From the NCBI GenBank assembly GCA_949297775.1, contig CASFTM010000002.1, forward strand, positions 1 through 64,000: DNA of 64,000 nt, given 5' to 3'. Of the stretch, positions 8,218 to 16,881 are shown in pieces (the stretch's first letter is position 1; each line of letters starts with the position of its first letter). This DNA comes from an uncultured bacterium. Lineage in GTDB: Bacteria; Elusimicrobiota; Elusimicrobia; Elusimicrobiales; Elusimicrobiaceae. A program made the position numbers and the translations under genes. The notes beneath the pieces were generated by a model. It saw only the letters and a program-made list of their open reading frames with translations. It did no database searches and had not been told where the DNA came from.

Positions 8218-8226
8218 TGATATAAT
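8218..8226 (+). promoter_or_regulatory. Extended -10 promoter of the ACT gene
   Basis: TGATATAAT is a TGN-type extended -10 box 34 bp before the ATG of the ACT protein. No good -35 is seen at 17 bp. Confidence 0.5.
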
Positions 8227-8260
8227 TTTAGTAGAGGAACTTTGTTGTAAAGGGGTTTGA

Positions 8261-8671
8261 ATGGCTATTAGTGTAGTGAAACAATACAGCGTGTTTCTGA
8301 TTAACGAACCGGGCGCGCTGAAAAATTTTGCCGAGCTGTTCGTGCGCGAGAATGTGGACGTGATTGCCATTTCTCAGGACGTACGGTACGACGCGGCTGT
8401 CGTACGCTTAGCCGTTAAATACGACCAGGAAATCAGCCACGCGCTGACCAAAGCCGGGTTTACCAGCGTCAAGACGGATGCCGTCTGCCTGGATGCACCC
8501 AACCGCGTGGGATTGGTACGGGATATCGGTTCCGTCCTATCCGGCAACGGCATCAACATTACCACCATTTACGGTACCGCCGGCGCGGGAACGGACACCC
8601 GGTGGATTATTGTGGTAAACGATATTACCAAAGCCTTAAATGCGCTGGAAGCGTCCGGCTTGTTTAATTAA
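8261..8671 (+). CDS. Stand-alone tandem ACT-domain protein
   Basis: A 136-aa protein made of two ACT folds (about residues 5-70 and 72-136) with the turn motifs NEPGALKNFAEL and DAPNRVGLVRDIGSVLSGNGINI. ACT pairs bind amino acids and transmit the signal to an enzyme or regulator. There is no catalytic part. It has its own promoter, and a terminator follows. It is tempting to connect it to the ACT-less LysC 7 kb away, but similar two-ACT proteins are common in anaerobes with unknown partners. Confidence 0.85.
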   Translation: MAISVVKQYSVFLINEPGALKNFAELFVRENVDVIAISQDVRYDAAVVRLAVKYDQEISHALTKAGFTSVKTDAVCLDAPNRVGLVRDIGSVLSGNGINITTIYGTAGAGTDTRWIIVVNDITKALNALEASGLFN

Positions 8672-8690
8672 CACTCTGCCGCTTATGACA

Positions 8691-8716
8691 GCCCGGCTTT
8701 CAAGCCGGGCTTTTTG
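8691..8716 (+). terminator. Intrinsic terminator
   Basis: GCCCGGCTT / AAGCCGGGC hairpin with a five-T tail after the ACT-protein gene. Confidence 0.85.
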
Positions 8717-8776
8717 TTGCCTGACAGGCACCTAACCCCGGCCTTCCGCCCCATATTGCTCGGCTTCAAAACAACC

Positions 8777-8812
8777 AAAAAAGATACCCCCGGCCTCGCC
8801 CAGGGGTATCTT
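8777..8812 (-). terminator. Intrinsic terminator of the rlmN operon
   Basis: GATACCCC / GGGGTATC stem, followed on the minus strand by a T run, placed after the coiled-coil protein gene. Confidence 0.8.
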
Positions 8813-8834
8813 CGCGTACATCAAAGCGGTGTTC

Positions 8835-9329
8835 TTATTGGATATTCTTTTTGGCTTCTTTTAATTGTTTTTTCCAAGCTTTCTTAGCCGCCTTATATTT
8901 GCGTTCCGCCTCGCCGGAAAGCAAGTCTTCCACCCGTTTGTTTTTATAGACATCCAAATTTTGCTCGGTTTCCTGCAGTTTGGATTCCCAATTATCCAAG
9001 TTGGCGCGCTCGGCGGCAATGCGGCGTTTGGCATACGCTAAATTAGCGTCTACGCTTGCAGACACCACTTCCGCCAGCTGGGCCTTGATAGCCGGTTTTT
9101 CCGCCTCGGAGGCTTTGCGGTATTGTTTAATTAATTTTTTAACTTGTTTCTGGCGCGCTTTTAACGCCTTTTTCTGTTCCGCCCGGCTCATTTCACGGGC
9201 GGGCTGGACCTGTTGCTCCTGTGCAGGAGCCTTTACCTCGGCAGGTTGCACGGTCTGCGCCGCGTTGTCTGCCGCAAACGCCACCCCGCATACGCCGCAT
9301 AAAACCAATGGAAAAATAAGTTTTTTCAT
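8835..9329 (-). CDS. Exported coiled-coil protein
   Basis: A 164-aa protein with a clear Sec signal peptide (MKKLIFPLVLCGVCGVAFA, cleavage near residue 20). After a Gln/Pro-rich stretch (to about residue 46) it is almost entirely charged helix, rich in Lys, Glu and Ala, and likely a periplasmic coiled coil. The function is unknown. It lies 10 bp after the SMR exporter with AAGGAG upstream, the last gene of the rlmN-lipoprotein-queC-SMR run. An Skp/OmpH-like chaperone is one possibility, but no diagnostic motif was seen. Confidence 0.6.
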   Translation of the reverse strand: MKKLIFPLVLCGVCGVAFAADNAAQTVQPAEVKAPAQEQQVQPAREMSRAEQKKALKARQKQVKKLIKQYRKASEAEKPAIKAQLAEVVSASVDANLAYAKRRIAAERANLDNWESKLQETEQNLDVYKNKRVEDLLSGEAERKYKAAKKAWKKQLKEAKKNIQ

Positions 9330-9339
9330 ACAATCTCCT

Positions 9340-9675
9340 TTAATGTGATACTGTCTTGGAAAATAAATGAATAACCGCCACCCCGGCGATAATCAACCCC
9401 ATTCCCAACAACGCCGGGAAATCAGGCCTTTCCTTAAAAACAATAAATCCGGCCACTGCCGTCAAAACCGTGCCCACTCCGGCCCAAATAGCGTAAGCAA
9501 TGCCTAAGGACATTCCCTTCAGCGTCAGCCCCAGCAGCCAGAATGAACCGCCATAAGCCGCCGCGGTAAGTACGGCCCAGGCGGGAATGGTAAAACCACG
9601 GGAAGCTTTTAGCGCGCTCGTCCCCACAATTTCACACACAATCGCCCCGGCAAGCAACAGATAATATTTCCACAT
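9340..9675 (-). CDS. SMR-family small multidrug/guanidinium exporter
   Basis: A 111-aa four-TM protein of the EmrE/Gdx (DMT) type. The essential membrane carboxylate is Glu15 in GAIVCEIVGTSALK; the GIAYAIWAGVGTVL motif of TM3 and the C-terminal GVAVIHLFS match the family. The start at 9675 is two bases after the queC stop (TGATATG), so it is coupled; upstream ATGs belong to the queC frame. EmrE-like versus guanidinium exporter cannot be decided here. Confidence 0.9.
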   Translation of the reverse strand: MWKYYLLLAGAIVCEIVGTSALKASRGFTIPAWAVLTAAAYGGSFWLLGLTLKGMSLGIAYAIWAGVGTVLTAVAGFIVFKERPDFPALLGMGLIIAGVAVIHLFSKTVSH

Positions 9676-9676
9676 A

Positions 9677-11605
9677 TCAGTCCAGGGCCGTATCGTGCAC
9701 GCCGGCTTCGGCAAAGCCCTTGGCGCGCAGTTTACAGGAATCGCAATGCCCGCACGGTTTTTGTCCGCCGGCGTAACAGCTCCAGGTCAGCTCAAAAGGA
9801 ACTTTCAGCTGGGCAGCCAATTTAACAATCTGTGCCTTGGAAAGCCGCATCAGCGGGGCCAGCACTTCAATTCCTTCGCTTACCCCGGTTTTGGTCCCGC
9901 GGTTTAACGCTTCGGCCGCGGCTTTAAAAAACGCCGGGGTGCAATCCGGATAGCCCGAAAAATCCACAGCATTGGGCCCCGCAATAATGGCGGTCGCGCC
10001 CACCGCATCCAACAAGGACCCGGCAATCGCCAAGAACATCAAATTCCGCCCCGGTACGTAAGTGGACGGAATACCCTCTTTTGGGATATCTTCCACCGCA
10101 ACATCGGGCAATGCTTGTTTTTTATCCACCAACGAGCAGCAGGACAACCAAGGCAGCTCCAAGGTGATTAAATGGTGCTTTACCCCCAAATTGCGTGCAA
10201 TCATCTGCGCGGCCAGCACTTCGCGGTCGTGGCGCTGCCCGTAGGAAACGGTCAGCGCTTCACAAGTGTACCCGTGCGCCAACGCCCAATATAAACATGT
10301 GGTGGAATCCAAACCGCCCGAAAAGAGCACAATGGCTTTTTTCTTGCGTCCGGCAGAAACGGGCGACGGCACGCTGGAAAAAGTTACTTCTCCCGGCTGG
10401 ACGGATTCTCCTTGCGCCGGTGAGGCCGACAACGAACCCCGCGACGGTTGTTCCGGCTGGGAAACAGGCTCAGGCTCGGAAGCGGGGTTATTAGTCTGCG
10501 GCGCCTGTTTTAATACAGCGTCCAACAAATCATCCGACTGGGGTTCCGCCCCCGCAGGCGGTTGTGCACTTTGCGGCTGGTGCAAGAGGGAGGCCGCATC
10601 CTTGGCCAATTCCTCTTTTTCTTCTTTCACGACTTTCAAAATATCGCTGAAAAAGTTTTTCAAGCGTTTAGGTGCTTTTTCTTTCAGGGAAGAAATCCCC
10701 TCCGCCGCCGCTTTTTCTAAAGAAGAAACCGCCGGTTTAAGTTTGGAAGCAGCCGTTTGCGGTTTCTCGGTTTGCTCCGGCTGCTGCGCGTTTTGAAGGG
10801 AAGGCTCCGCCTCCGTCAAGCGGCTGTCCGCTTGCGGCTGCGAAGCGGACGGGGCGGCTTCTTCGGTTGGTATCTGCGGCATTTGCCCCGGAACTTCGGC
10901 AGGAGCGGGAGCTCCCAGCCATTGGGAGGGCGCAGGCTGGCCATATAGATGGCATACGCCGTACCCTTCCGCAGAAAAACTCACCTGCGGAACCACCGGC
11001 AGACTGTTTAATTTAAAAGCGATTTTGGCGTCTTTGTCGGCCGTTTTAGGTCCGTTCTTTTTAAATTCCACATACCGCATCGTATTCTGAAATTCGGCAA
11101 TAGCGCTCTGCGGCTTGCCAATTCCCTGGATATAATCCTTCAGCGCGGCCACACACAGGCCGTCTTCCACATCATCGGAGGTTCCATAAAGAACAGCGGG
11201 AATAAGCAGCACGTCTTTCGGCTGTGCACACAACGCGTCAGCCAAAGCCTCAAAATTGCAAAATCCGCCCACCAATATAGTGGAAGCGTTCTTGGCACGC
11301 AGAATGGCTTTCGTTCCGCACTGCGTCAGCAGCAAAGCCGGGGTGCGGGCATCAGCCTTGGAAGCCAAATAAGGGGAATTGTCTTTATGCTCCGCGGTAA
11401 GACTCACATCGCTATACACTTCAAATTGGGAATGGGTCTGCAAAAAATTGTCCGCCCGGGAAGAATCCTCAAAAATCAACACTTCCTTCTTGCCGCGGCG
11501 CATCAAAGCGCAGGCCGTAGTTCCGGCGCGCAGCACATCTATTACCACCGCCACTTCGGACCATTGTTCACATTCCGCAATACTTTTAGCTACCAGAATA
11601 TTCAT
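9677..11605 (-). CDS. queC: ComB-like phosphatase fused to QueC
   Basis: A 642-aa single ORF with two enzymes. Residues 1-222 resemble 2-phosphosulfolactate phosphatase (ComB family): VVIDVLRAGTTACAL, LLLTQCGTKAIL, ILVGGFCNFEALADAL and the VEDGL segment. Residues 223-420 are a Pro/Gln/Ala/Glu-rich linker with one amphipathic Lys-rich stretch. Residues 421-642 are a complete QueC (preQ0 synthase): PP-loop FSGGLDSTT at 428 and the Zn site CYAGGQKPCGHCDSCK near the end. QueC makes 7-cyano-7-deazaguanine for queuosine. I do not know of this fusion as a standard arrangement. It sits between a lipoprotein and an SMR gene; no queD, queE or queF is in the window. Confidence 0.85.
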   Translation of the reverse strand: MNILVAKSIAECEQWSEVAVVIDVLRAGTTACALMRRGKKEVLIFEDSSRADNFLQTHSQFEVYSDVSLTAEHKDNSPYLASKADARTPALLLTQCGTKAILRAKNASTILVGGFCNFEALADALCAQPKDVLLIPAVLYGTSDDVEDGLCVAALKDYIQGIGKPQSAIAEFQNTMRYVEFKKNGPKTADKDAKIAFKLNSLPVVPQVSFSAEGYGVCHLYGQPAPSQWLGAPAPAEVPGQMPQIPTEEAAPSASQPQADSRLTEAEPSLQNAQQPEQTEKPQTAASKLKPAVSSLEKAAAEGISSLKEKAPKRLKNFFSDILKVVKEEKEELAKDAASLLHQPQSAQPPAGAEPQSDDLLDAVLKQAPQTNNPASEPEPVSQPEQPSRGSLSASPAQGESVQPGEVTFSSVPSPVSAGRKKKAIVLFSGGLDSTTCLYWALAHGYTCEALTVSYGQRHDREVLAAQMIARNLGVKHHLITLELPWLSCCSLVDKKQALPDVAVEDIPKEGIPSTYVPGRNLMFLAIAGSLLDAVGATAIIAGPNAVDFSGYPDCTPAFFKAAAEALNRGTKTGVSEGIEVLAPLMRLSKAQIVKLAAQLKVPFELTWSCYAGGQKPCGHCDSCKLRAKGFAEAGVHDTALD

Positions 11606-12023
11606 TTAAAATCCCCAATACTTTAAAATCTTCAATGGCTTTTTCGTCTTCTTCCGTCAAATTGTCTACGTACTTAATCGCATAGATAATCAGCGTTACG
11701 CGCGGGTCCGTTGCGCCGTCCTCGGCGCTGTTATACTGACCGATGAGCATTGCATCCGCCCCTTTGGACGCCACAAACCGGCGGCCCTTTTCCACCCCCA
11801 TTTTAAGCACATCCCGGTCCGGCTGTAAATTTTTAATACGCAACAGCCCCAAATTGCCGTACGGGCGGGTAATCTCGCTTTTACTTCCCACAATTTCCAC
11901 ATTTTTGGCTTTAGTCGCCGGGAAATCAGGCCCTATGGGAATCCAGTCCAAATTGCTTTGCTCCAATGTGGCACAACCCGCCAACAACAGCGGGATGACA
12001 GCCCAAGCTAAAAATTTTCTCAT
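11586..12023 (-). CDS. Lipoprotein of unknown function
   Basis: A 145-aa protein with a lipobox (LLLAGC) after a short signal peptide. The mature part contains no motif I recognise; the phrase GADAMLIGQYNS suggests a small sandwich domain as in YjfN/YdgH or DUF4156-like lipoproteins, which is weak. The start at 12023 has a strong AGGAGGG. Its 3' end overlaps the start of the ComB-QueC gene by 20 bp, and it starts 8 bp after rlmN. Confidence 0.65.
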   Translation of the reverse strand: MRKFLAWAVIPLLLAGCATLEQSNLDWIPIGPDFPATKAKNVEIVGSKSEITRPYGNLGLLRIKNLQPDRDVLKMGVEKGRRFVASKGADAMLIGQYNSAEDGATDPRVTLIIYAIKYVDNLTEEDEKAIEDFKVLGILNEYSGS

Positions 12024-12031
12024 ATACCCTC

Positions 12032-13054
12032 CTATTTTTTCTGCGAAGCCAACTGCCCGCACGCCGCTAAAATATCGTTGCCCATACTTTTGCGGATGGT
12101 CACGCCGATACCCATGGCTTTTAAGCCGGCGGCAAAATCTTTTACCACCCGGTCGGCGGTTTTTTCGCCGCGGCCCAGGTTGCAGGCAATCAAATTTACA
12201 TGCAGCAAATAATTATCTTTAATACTGTAAATCCAGTCCGCCAGTTTGCGGATGTGTTCCGGACGGCTGTTGACGTTTTCAATGACGGAATATTCCAAAA
12301 ACACCTGACGGCCCGTCATGGCGATGTATTCTTCCAACGCTTTTTTTAAATCGTCCAAATCAAACTTGCGGTTAACAGGCATTATTTGGCTGCGTTCGGC
12401 ATTGTCGGCATTGTGCAGCGACACCGCCAAATTGGCCTGGGGCAAATCCACCGCCAGTTTGTGCAGTTTGTCGGCAATACCGGAAGTAGAAACCGAAATG
12501 TGCCGCGCGCCGATGTTCAGATAATTCGGGTCGGACAAATCCTTCGCCGCTTTGATAACGTTTAAATAATTTAACAGCGGTTCGCCCATCCCCATAAACA
12601 CCACGCTGGAAATCCGCTCTCCCAGTTTTTCCCGCCGCACATACTGGTACCACATCAGCACCTGATCGGTAATTTCTTCCTGCGTCAAATCCCGCTTAAA
12701 GCCCATCTTGCCCGTACTGCAAAACGAACAGCGCAGCGGGCAGCCCACCTGGCTGGATACGCACACGCTCCAGGTATCCTGCGGTTTTAACAGCACGGTT
12801 TCAATGCGCCAGCCGTCTTTCAGCGTCAACAAGGCTTTGGCTACTTTGTCGTGTTTGGAACAAGTAATTTCGGTTACTTCAAAACTAAGCAAGGGGCAGT
12901 CTTTTTTCAGTTGCTCCCGCAGGGACGCGGGCAGGTTGGTGGCTTCATCCCACGAAGAAATCCCCTTCTTAAAAATAGCTTCCTGAACCTGCGCAATGCG
13001 GAAATTGGGCAGGCCGGCTTCTTTGATGTATTTTTTTACAGACTCAAAATTCAT
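12032..13054 (-). CDS. rlmN: Dual-specificity 23S rRNA/tRNA A2503/A37 methyltransferase
   Basis: A 340-aa radical-SAM methyltransferase that puts a C2-methyl group on A2503 of 23S rRNA. The [4Fe-4S] motif is CPLRCSFC (C-x3-C-x2-C), followed by STGKMGF. GMGEPLLNY and the late ACGQL with the second catalytic cysteine are present. Length and motif order are normal. It is first in a five-gene minus-strand run. Confidence 0.95.
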   Translation of the reverse strand: MNFESVKKYIKEAGLPNFRIAQVQEAIFKKGISSWDEATNLPASLREQLKKDCPLLSFEVTEITCSKHDKVAKALLTLKDGWRIETVLLKPQDTWSVCVSSQVGCPLRCSFCSTGKMGFKRDLTQEEITDQVLMWYQYVRREKLGERISSVVFMGMGEPLLNYLNVIKAAKDLSDPNYLNIGARHISVSTSGIADKLHKLAVDLPQANLAVSLHNADNAERSQIMPVNRKFDLDDLKKALEEYIAMTGRQVFLEYSVIENVNSRPEHIRKLADWIYSIKDNYLLHVNLIACNLGRGEKTADRVVKDFAAGLKAMGIGVTIRKSMGNDILAACGQLASQKK

Positions 13055-13138
13055 TTTTCTTTCCTTATTATGGATGATATATATTTTACCATTTTGCCAG
13101 GGGCTTCCTCCCTTATTTATACCATTTTTGACCCCTGC

Positions 13139-13167
13139 GTGAAAAAATGCCTGTTTTTTAGTATAAT
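13139..13167 (+). promoter_or_regulatory. Promoter of the phosphohexomutase gene
   Basis: The -10 TATAAT at 13162-13167 is preceded at 17 bp by GTGAAA. The ATG follows 10 bp after the -10, so the mRNA leader is very short or absent. Confidence 0.55.
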
Positions 13168-13176
13168 ACCAGCACG

Positions 13177-14664
13177 ATGAGTGAAGATATCAAGTTTAGC
13201 ACCGCCGGCTTTCGGGCCGTTACCGCAGACGGGCTCACCGCCCAGTCCGTACAACGTTTGGCTTACGGGATTTCCGAACATATTTTGGAACATCCCTTCT
13301 ACGGTTTTGAGGGTGAGGGATACCGCAAGCACTGCGCGGAGCAAGGCAAAAAACCCAAAAAGCCCCTCGTGTTGGTGGGGTTTGACACCCGTTTTTTCTC
13401 CAAACAATTCGCCTATATTGCCGCCAACGCCCTGGTGCAGAGCGGCATTACCGTAAAAGTGGCCGAACTTCCCCTTCCGACCCCCGTGGCGGAATGGGCC
13501 GTATTAAATGAATGCGCCGTAGGCGCGATTGTCATTACCGGCAGCGAAGCCGAGTATTACGTAAACGGCGTAAAATGGATTTCCTATTACGGAGGCATTG
13601 CCAATAACGAGATTGTAGAAGACATAGAGAAAAGGATTCCTTCTCCCAATGCTCAAATTTTAAAAGCTTCTTCCACCGAGTTTGGCTATCTAAACGCCGC
13701 GGCAGTCGTCACGAAAGACCTGCGCAAGAGTTATCTGGCACGCTTGGAAAAGATGATTGACGTTAAAGCGTTAAAAAAATCCAAACTTAAAATTGCGGTG
13801 GACCCACTGTTTGGCACGGCCAAAAATTATTTCCGCGATTTCTTGGAAAAATATGGAGTAACGGTGGAAGGCATTCACGAAGGGGACGACGTCCTTTTCG
13901 GCGGGCATACACCCAACGCCGGGCCGGTAAGCTTGACGGATTTGAGCAAGCTGGTAACCTCCAAAAAAATGCATTTGGGCATTGCCTGCAACCCCGACTG
14001 TGACAAATTCGGTATTATTGACGCCGACGGGAAATGGGTTTCGCCCAACGAAATAGCCCCTATGCTGTTGGAACATTTGGTCCGCAACAAAAAGCTTAAA
14101 GGACGCGTGTGCCGCAGCGTGATTACCTCCAACCTGATTGACCAGGTAGCCAAAACCAACGGGCTGATGCTGCGCGAAACGCCGGTAGGATTTAAATACA
14201 TCACCGAACTGATGACCACCGGGCAGTATATTATGGGAATGGAAGAATCCGGCGGGATCGCCGTAGCCAACCACATCCCGGACAAAGACGGCCTGTTGGC
14301 CTGTCTGTTGGTGGTAGATATGATGGCCTCGGAAGGCAAAACGTTCAAACAGCTTAAGAAGGATTTTTATAAGAAATACAAACAACTGTTTGATCAAAAA
14401 GTCAGTATGCCTAAAACGGAAACGGAAATCAACCGTATTATGGAACGGCTGGATATCCGCCCGCCGCTGTCTATCAATAAAACATCCGTCTGGCGCATTG
14501 ACTCCACCGACGGATTCAAGTTTATTTTAAAAGGCGGCAGCTGGCTGGCGATACGCCCTTCCAGCACCGAACGCCTGATTCGTATGTATGCGGAATCGCA
14601 GGATGAAAAACTGCCGGCCGCATTAATCAAAGAAGGCAAAAAAATTATTGACAGTATTGTCTAA
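13177..14664 (+). CDS. Divergent phosphoglucomutase/phosphomannomutase
   Basis: A 495-aa alpha-D-phosphohexomutase. The phospho-serine loop, usually T-A-S-H-N-P, reads VITGSEAEYYVNGVKW with Ser123 retained but His-Asn-Pro lost. The metal loop, usually D-P-D-A-D-R, reads N-P-D-C-D-K (272-277), so its first Asp is Asn. The sugar loop GMEESGGIA and phosphate loop RPSSTER are standard. The enzyme may have altered metal or substrate preference. It is transcribed from its own promoter, with eno 33 bp downstream. Confidence 0.85.
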   Translation: MSEDIKFSTAGFRAVTADGLTAQSVQRLAYGISEHILEHPFYGFEGEGYRKHCAEQGKKPKKPLVLVGFDTRFFSKQFAYIAANALVQSGITVKVAELPLPTPVAEWAVLNECAVGAIVITGSEAEYYVNGVKWISYYGGIANNEIVEDIEKRIPSPNAQILKASSTEFGYLNAAAVVTKDLRKSYLARLEKMIDVKALKKSKLKIAVDPLFGTAKNYFRDFLEKYGVTVEGIHEGDDVLFGGHTPNAGPVSLTDLSKLVTSKKMHLGIACNPDCDKFGIIDADGKWVSPNEIAPMLLEHLVRNKKLKGRVCRSVITSNLIDQVAKTNGLMLRETPVGFKYITELMTTGQYIMGMEESGGIAVANHIPDKDGLLACLLVVDMMASEGKTFKQLKKDFYKKYKQLFDQKVSMPKTETEINRIMERLDIRPPLSINKTSVWRIDSTDGFKFILKGGSWLAIRPSSTERLIRMYAESQDEKLPAALIKEGKKIIDSIV

Positions 14665-14697
14665 CACTCAGCCCGAAACGGGCAAAAGGGGGATTTT

Positions 14698-15966
14698 ATG
14701 GCTCGCATCAGAAAAATAACGGCAAGAGAAATTTTGGATTCGCGCGGTTATCCCACCATCGCGGCGGACGTTATGCTAGATGACGGAAACACCGGCACCG
14801 CTGCCGTGCCCAGCGGTGCGTCCACCGGTTCGCACGAAGCGTTGGAATTGCGCGACGGGGGCGAACGCTACAACGGCAAAGGCGTCTTGAACGCTGTAAC
14901 CAATGTGGAACGTATTTCCCAGCAACTCGCCGGAATGGACCCCTTTGATATCCGCTTGGTAGACGAAAGTATGATTGCCTTGGACGGCACGGATAACAAA
15001 TCCCGCCTGGGCGCCAACGCCATGCTGGCGGTTTCTATGGCTGTCCTGCGCGCCGGCTGCCACAGCGCCAAACTGCCCCTGTACCAGCACATCCGCAATG
15101 TGTACGGATTGCACTACGACGATTACGTCATCCCGGCCCCGATGCTCAACATCATTAACGGTGGCAAACACGCCGACTCGGGCCTGGACGTGCAGGAATT
15201 TATGATTGTCCCCACTGCCCCCAAAACATTCGCCGAAGCGCTGCGCCAAGCCAGCGAAACTTACCACGCGCTGCGCAGTTTGCTGAAAGAACAGGGAATG
15301 GTCATCGCCGTGGGTGACGAAGGCGGGTTTGCCCCCAAAATTACCAAACACGAAGACGTGTTAAAAACCATTTTAGCCGCCGCCAAAAAAGCCGGACACC
15401 CGGAAATGTCCTTGGCGATGGACTGCGCCGCCAGCGAATTTTTCCACGAAGGGGCGTACCGCTTTGAAGGCAAAATGTATTCCGCCGAACAAATGACGGA
15501 CATCTACGCCGCCTGGTGCAGCGCCTACCCGCTGATTTCCATTGAAGACCCGTTGCAGGAAGACGATTGGAACGGCTGGCAGCTGATTACCAAAAAACTC
15601 GGCAAAAAAATTAACCTGGTAGGGGACGATTTGTTCGTTACCAACATCAAACGCCTGGAAAAAGGCATCGCCGAAAAAGCCGCAAACTCCATTTTAATCA
15701 AAGTCAACCAAATCGGCACCGTGTCCGAAACGATTGACGTAATGGAACTGGCCAAAAAGAGCGGCTATTCGTGCATTGTGTCACACCGGTCGGGCGAAAC
15801 GGAAGACACGTTTATCGCCGATTTGGCCGTCGCCACCAATGCCGGCGCCATCAAGACCGGCGCGCCGGCCCGTGCGGAACGGACCGCCAAATACAACCGC
15901 CTGCTGCAAATTGAAGCGGAACTGGGAGACAAAGCCGTCTACGCCCAGGAAAAGGCTTTTAAATAA
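14698..15966 (+). CDS. eno: Enolase
   Basis: A 422-aa glycolytic enzyme interconverting 2-phosphoglycerate and phosphoenolpyruvate. Motifs include EILDSRGYPT, VPSGASTGSHEALELRD, GDEGGFAPKI with the catalytic Glu, SIEDPLQEDDW, GDDLFVTN, LIKVNQIGT with the catalytic Lys, and SHRSGETEDT. An AAAAGGGGG site precedes the ATG. The stop overlaps the FtsB-like ORF start (TAATG). Confidence 0.97.
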   Translation: MARIRKITAREILDSRGYPTIAADVMLDDGNTGTAAVPSGASTGSHEALELRDGGERYNGKGVLNAVTNVERISQQLAGMDPFDIRLVDESMIALDGTDNKSRLGANAMLAVSMAVLRAGCHSAKLPLYQHIRNVYGLHYDDYVIPAPMLNIINGGKHADSGLDVQEFMIVPTAPKTFAEALRQASETYHALRSLLKEQGMVIAVGDEGGFAPKITKHEDVLKTILAAAKKAGHPEMSLAMDCAASEFFHEGAYRFEGKMYSAEQMTDIYAAWCSAYPLISIEDPLQEDDWNGWQLITKKLGKKINLVGDDLFVTNIKRLEKGIAEKAANSILIKVNQIGTVSETIDVMELAKKSGYSCIVSHRSGETEDTFIADLAVATNAGAIKTGAPARAERTAKYNRLLQIEAELGDKAVYAQEKAFK

Positions 15967-16265
15967 TGCCGCAGGATTTAACAGACATTTTACTGCGCAA
16001 TAAAAAACCACTGCTATGGGCCGCCGGGCTGATAGCAGTGGTTGTATTTTTTTTGGGGAGCAGTTTCCTAAGCCTGGTACACAACAAGCTGGAAATGCGC
16101 AAACTGGCCAAACAAAGCGCTGCGCTGGATCAACAACACCAGGAATTGCTGCGCAAATTGGAACTGCTTAAAAAACAAGATACGGCGTACCTGGAAGAAA
16201 TCGCGCGCACGCAATACAATATGGTCAAACCCGGCGAAATACAATTCCGTATTCCACAAAACTAG
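15966..16265 (+). CDS. ftsB: FtsB/DivIC-like septum protein
   Basis: A 99-aa bitopic membrane protein: one TM helix (about 17-37) followed by a coiled coil (40-78) and the short conserved end IARTQYNMVKPGEIQFRI, as in FtsB/DivIC. These form a complex with FtsL and FtsQ at the division site. Location directly after eno is the arrangement known for ftsB in many bacteria. It overlaps eno by one base. Confidence 0.85.
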   Translation: MPQDLTDILLRNKKPLLWAAGLIAVVVFFLGSSFLSLVHNKLEMRKLAKQSAALDQQHQELLRKLELLKKQDTAYLEEIARTQYNMVKPGEIQFRIPQN

Positions 16266-16272
16266 AGGATTT

Positions 16273-16881
16273 ATGCAAATAGACGCAATTAACCTGGGTC
16301 CGATGGACAACTGCACTTATTTGGTGAGCGAAGGAAATGACGCTTTGCTGATTGACCCGGCCTGGGATATGAATTTTTTGGAACACACCTTAGAAGAAAA
16401 AAAATTAAACCTGCTGGCGGTATTTTTTACACACGGTCATTTTGACCACGTCAAATTCGCCCAGCAACTGCTGGAAAACCACCACCTAAAAGCCTATATT
16501 GAAAAACAGGACGTCGTGCTCTGCGGCATTGACTCGCATATGCTTGCCGCCTATGAAGGCGCCCAACAGCTGCACATCGGCCCGTTTGAGGTGGAAATTA
16601 TCCCCACCCCCGGGCATACGGCAGGCGGCGTGTGCATTAAAATCGGCAATGCGGTTTTTACGGGGGATACGTTATTCCCCGGGGCATGCGGGCGGGTGGA
16701 TTTGCCGTCGTCCAACCCGCGCGAAATGCGCAAAAGTTTGCTGAAGCTTTCCGAACTGCCCGAAGACACGCAAATTTTCGCCGGGCATAGCTACGGCGGC
16801 AAATGCAGCTCCACCATCGGCTATGAACGGCTGAAAAACCCGTTTATGCGAAACGCCATCCGCGATAAGGATCTCCTCTAA
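16273..16881 (+). CDS. MBL-fold hydrolase (glyoxalase II-like)
   Basis: A 202-aa metallo-beta-lactamase-fold protein with the dinuclear metal motif THGHFDH (residues 53-59), PGHTAGG (His), FTGDTLFPGACGR (Asp) and a late AGHSYGG. Such small stand-alone forms hydrolyse thioesters or have unknown substrates. It lies 7 bp after ftsB and overlaps lgt by one base. Confidence 0.85.
   Translation: MQIDAINLGPMDNCTYLVSEGNDALLIDPAWDMNFLEHTLEEKKLNLLAVFFTHGHFDHVKFAQQLLENHHLKAYIEKQDVVLCGIDSHMLAAYEGAQQLHIGPFEVEIIPTPGHTAGGVCIKIGNAVFTGDTLFPGACGRVDLPSSNPREMRKSLLKLSELPEDTQIFAGHSYGGKCSSTIGYERLKNPFMRNAIRDKDLL

Noticed and set aside
8261-8671. ACT pair as a fragment of a broken lysC or threonine dehydratase
   Set aside because: It has its own promoter, ribosome site and terminator and a complete two-ACT length.
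9677-11605. Fusion of comB and queC by read-through of two adjacent genes
   Set aside because: No stop codon and no good internal start or ribosome site ahead of the QueC part; the linker is in frame for about 200 codons.
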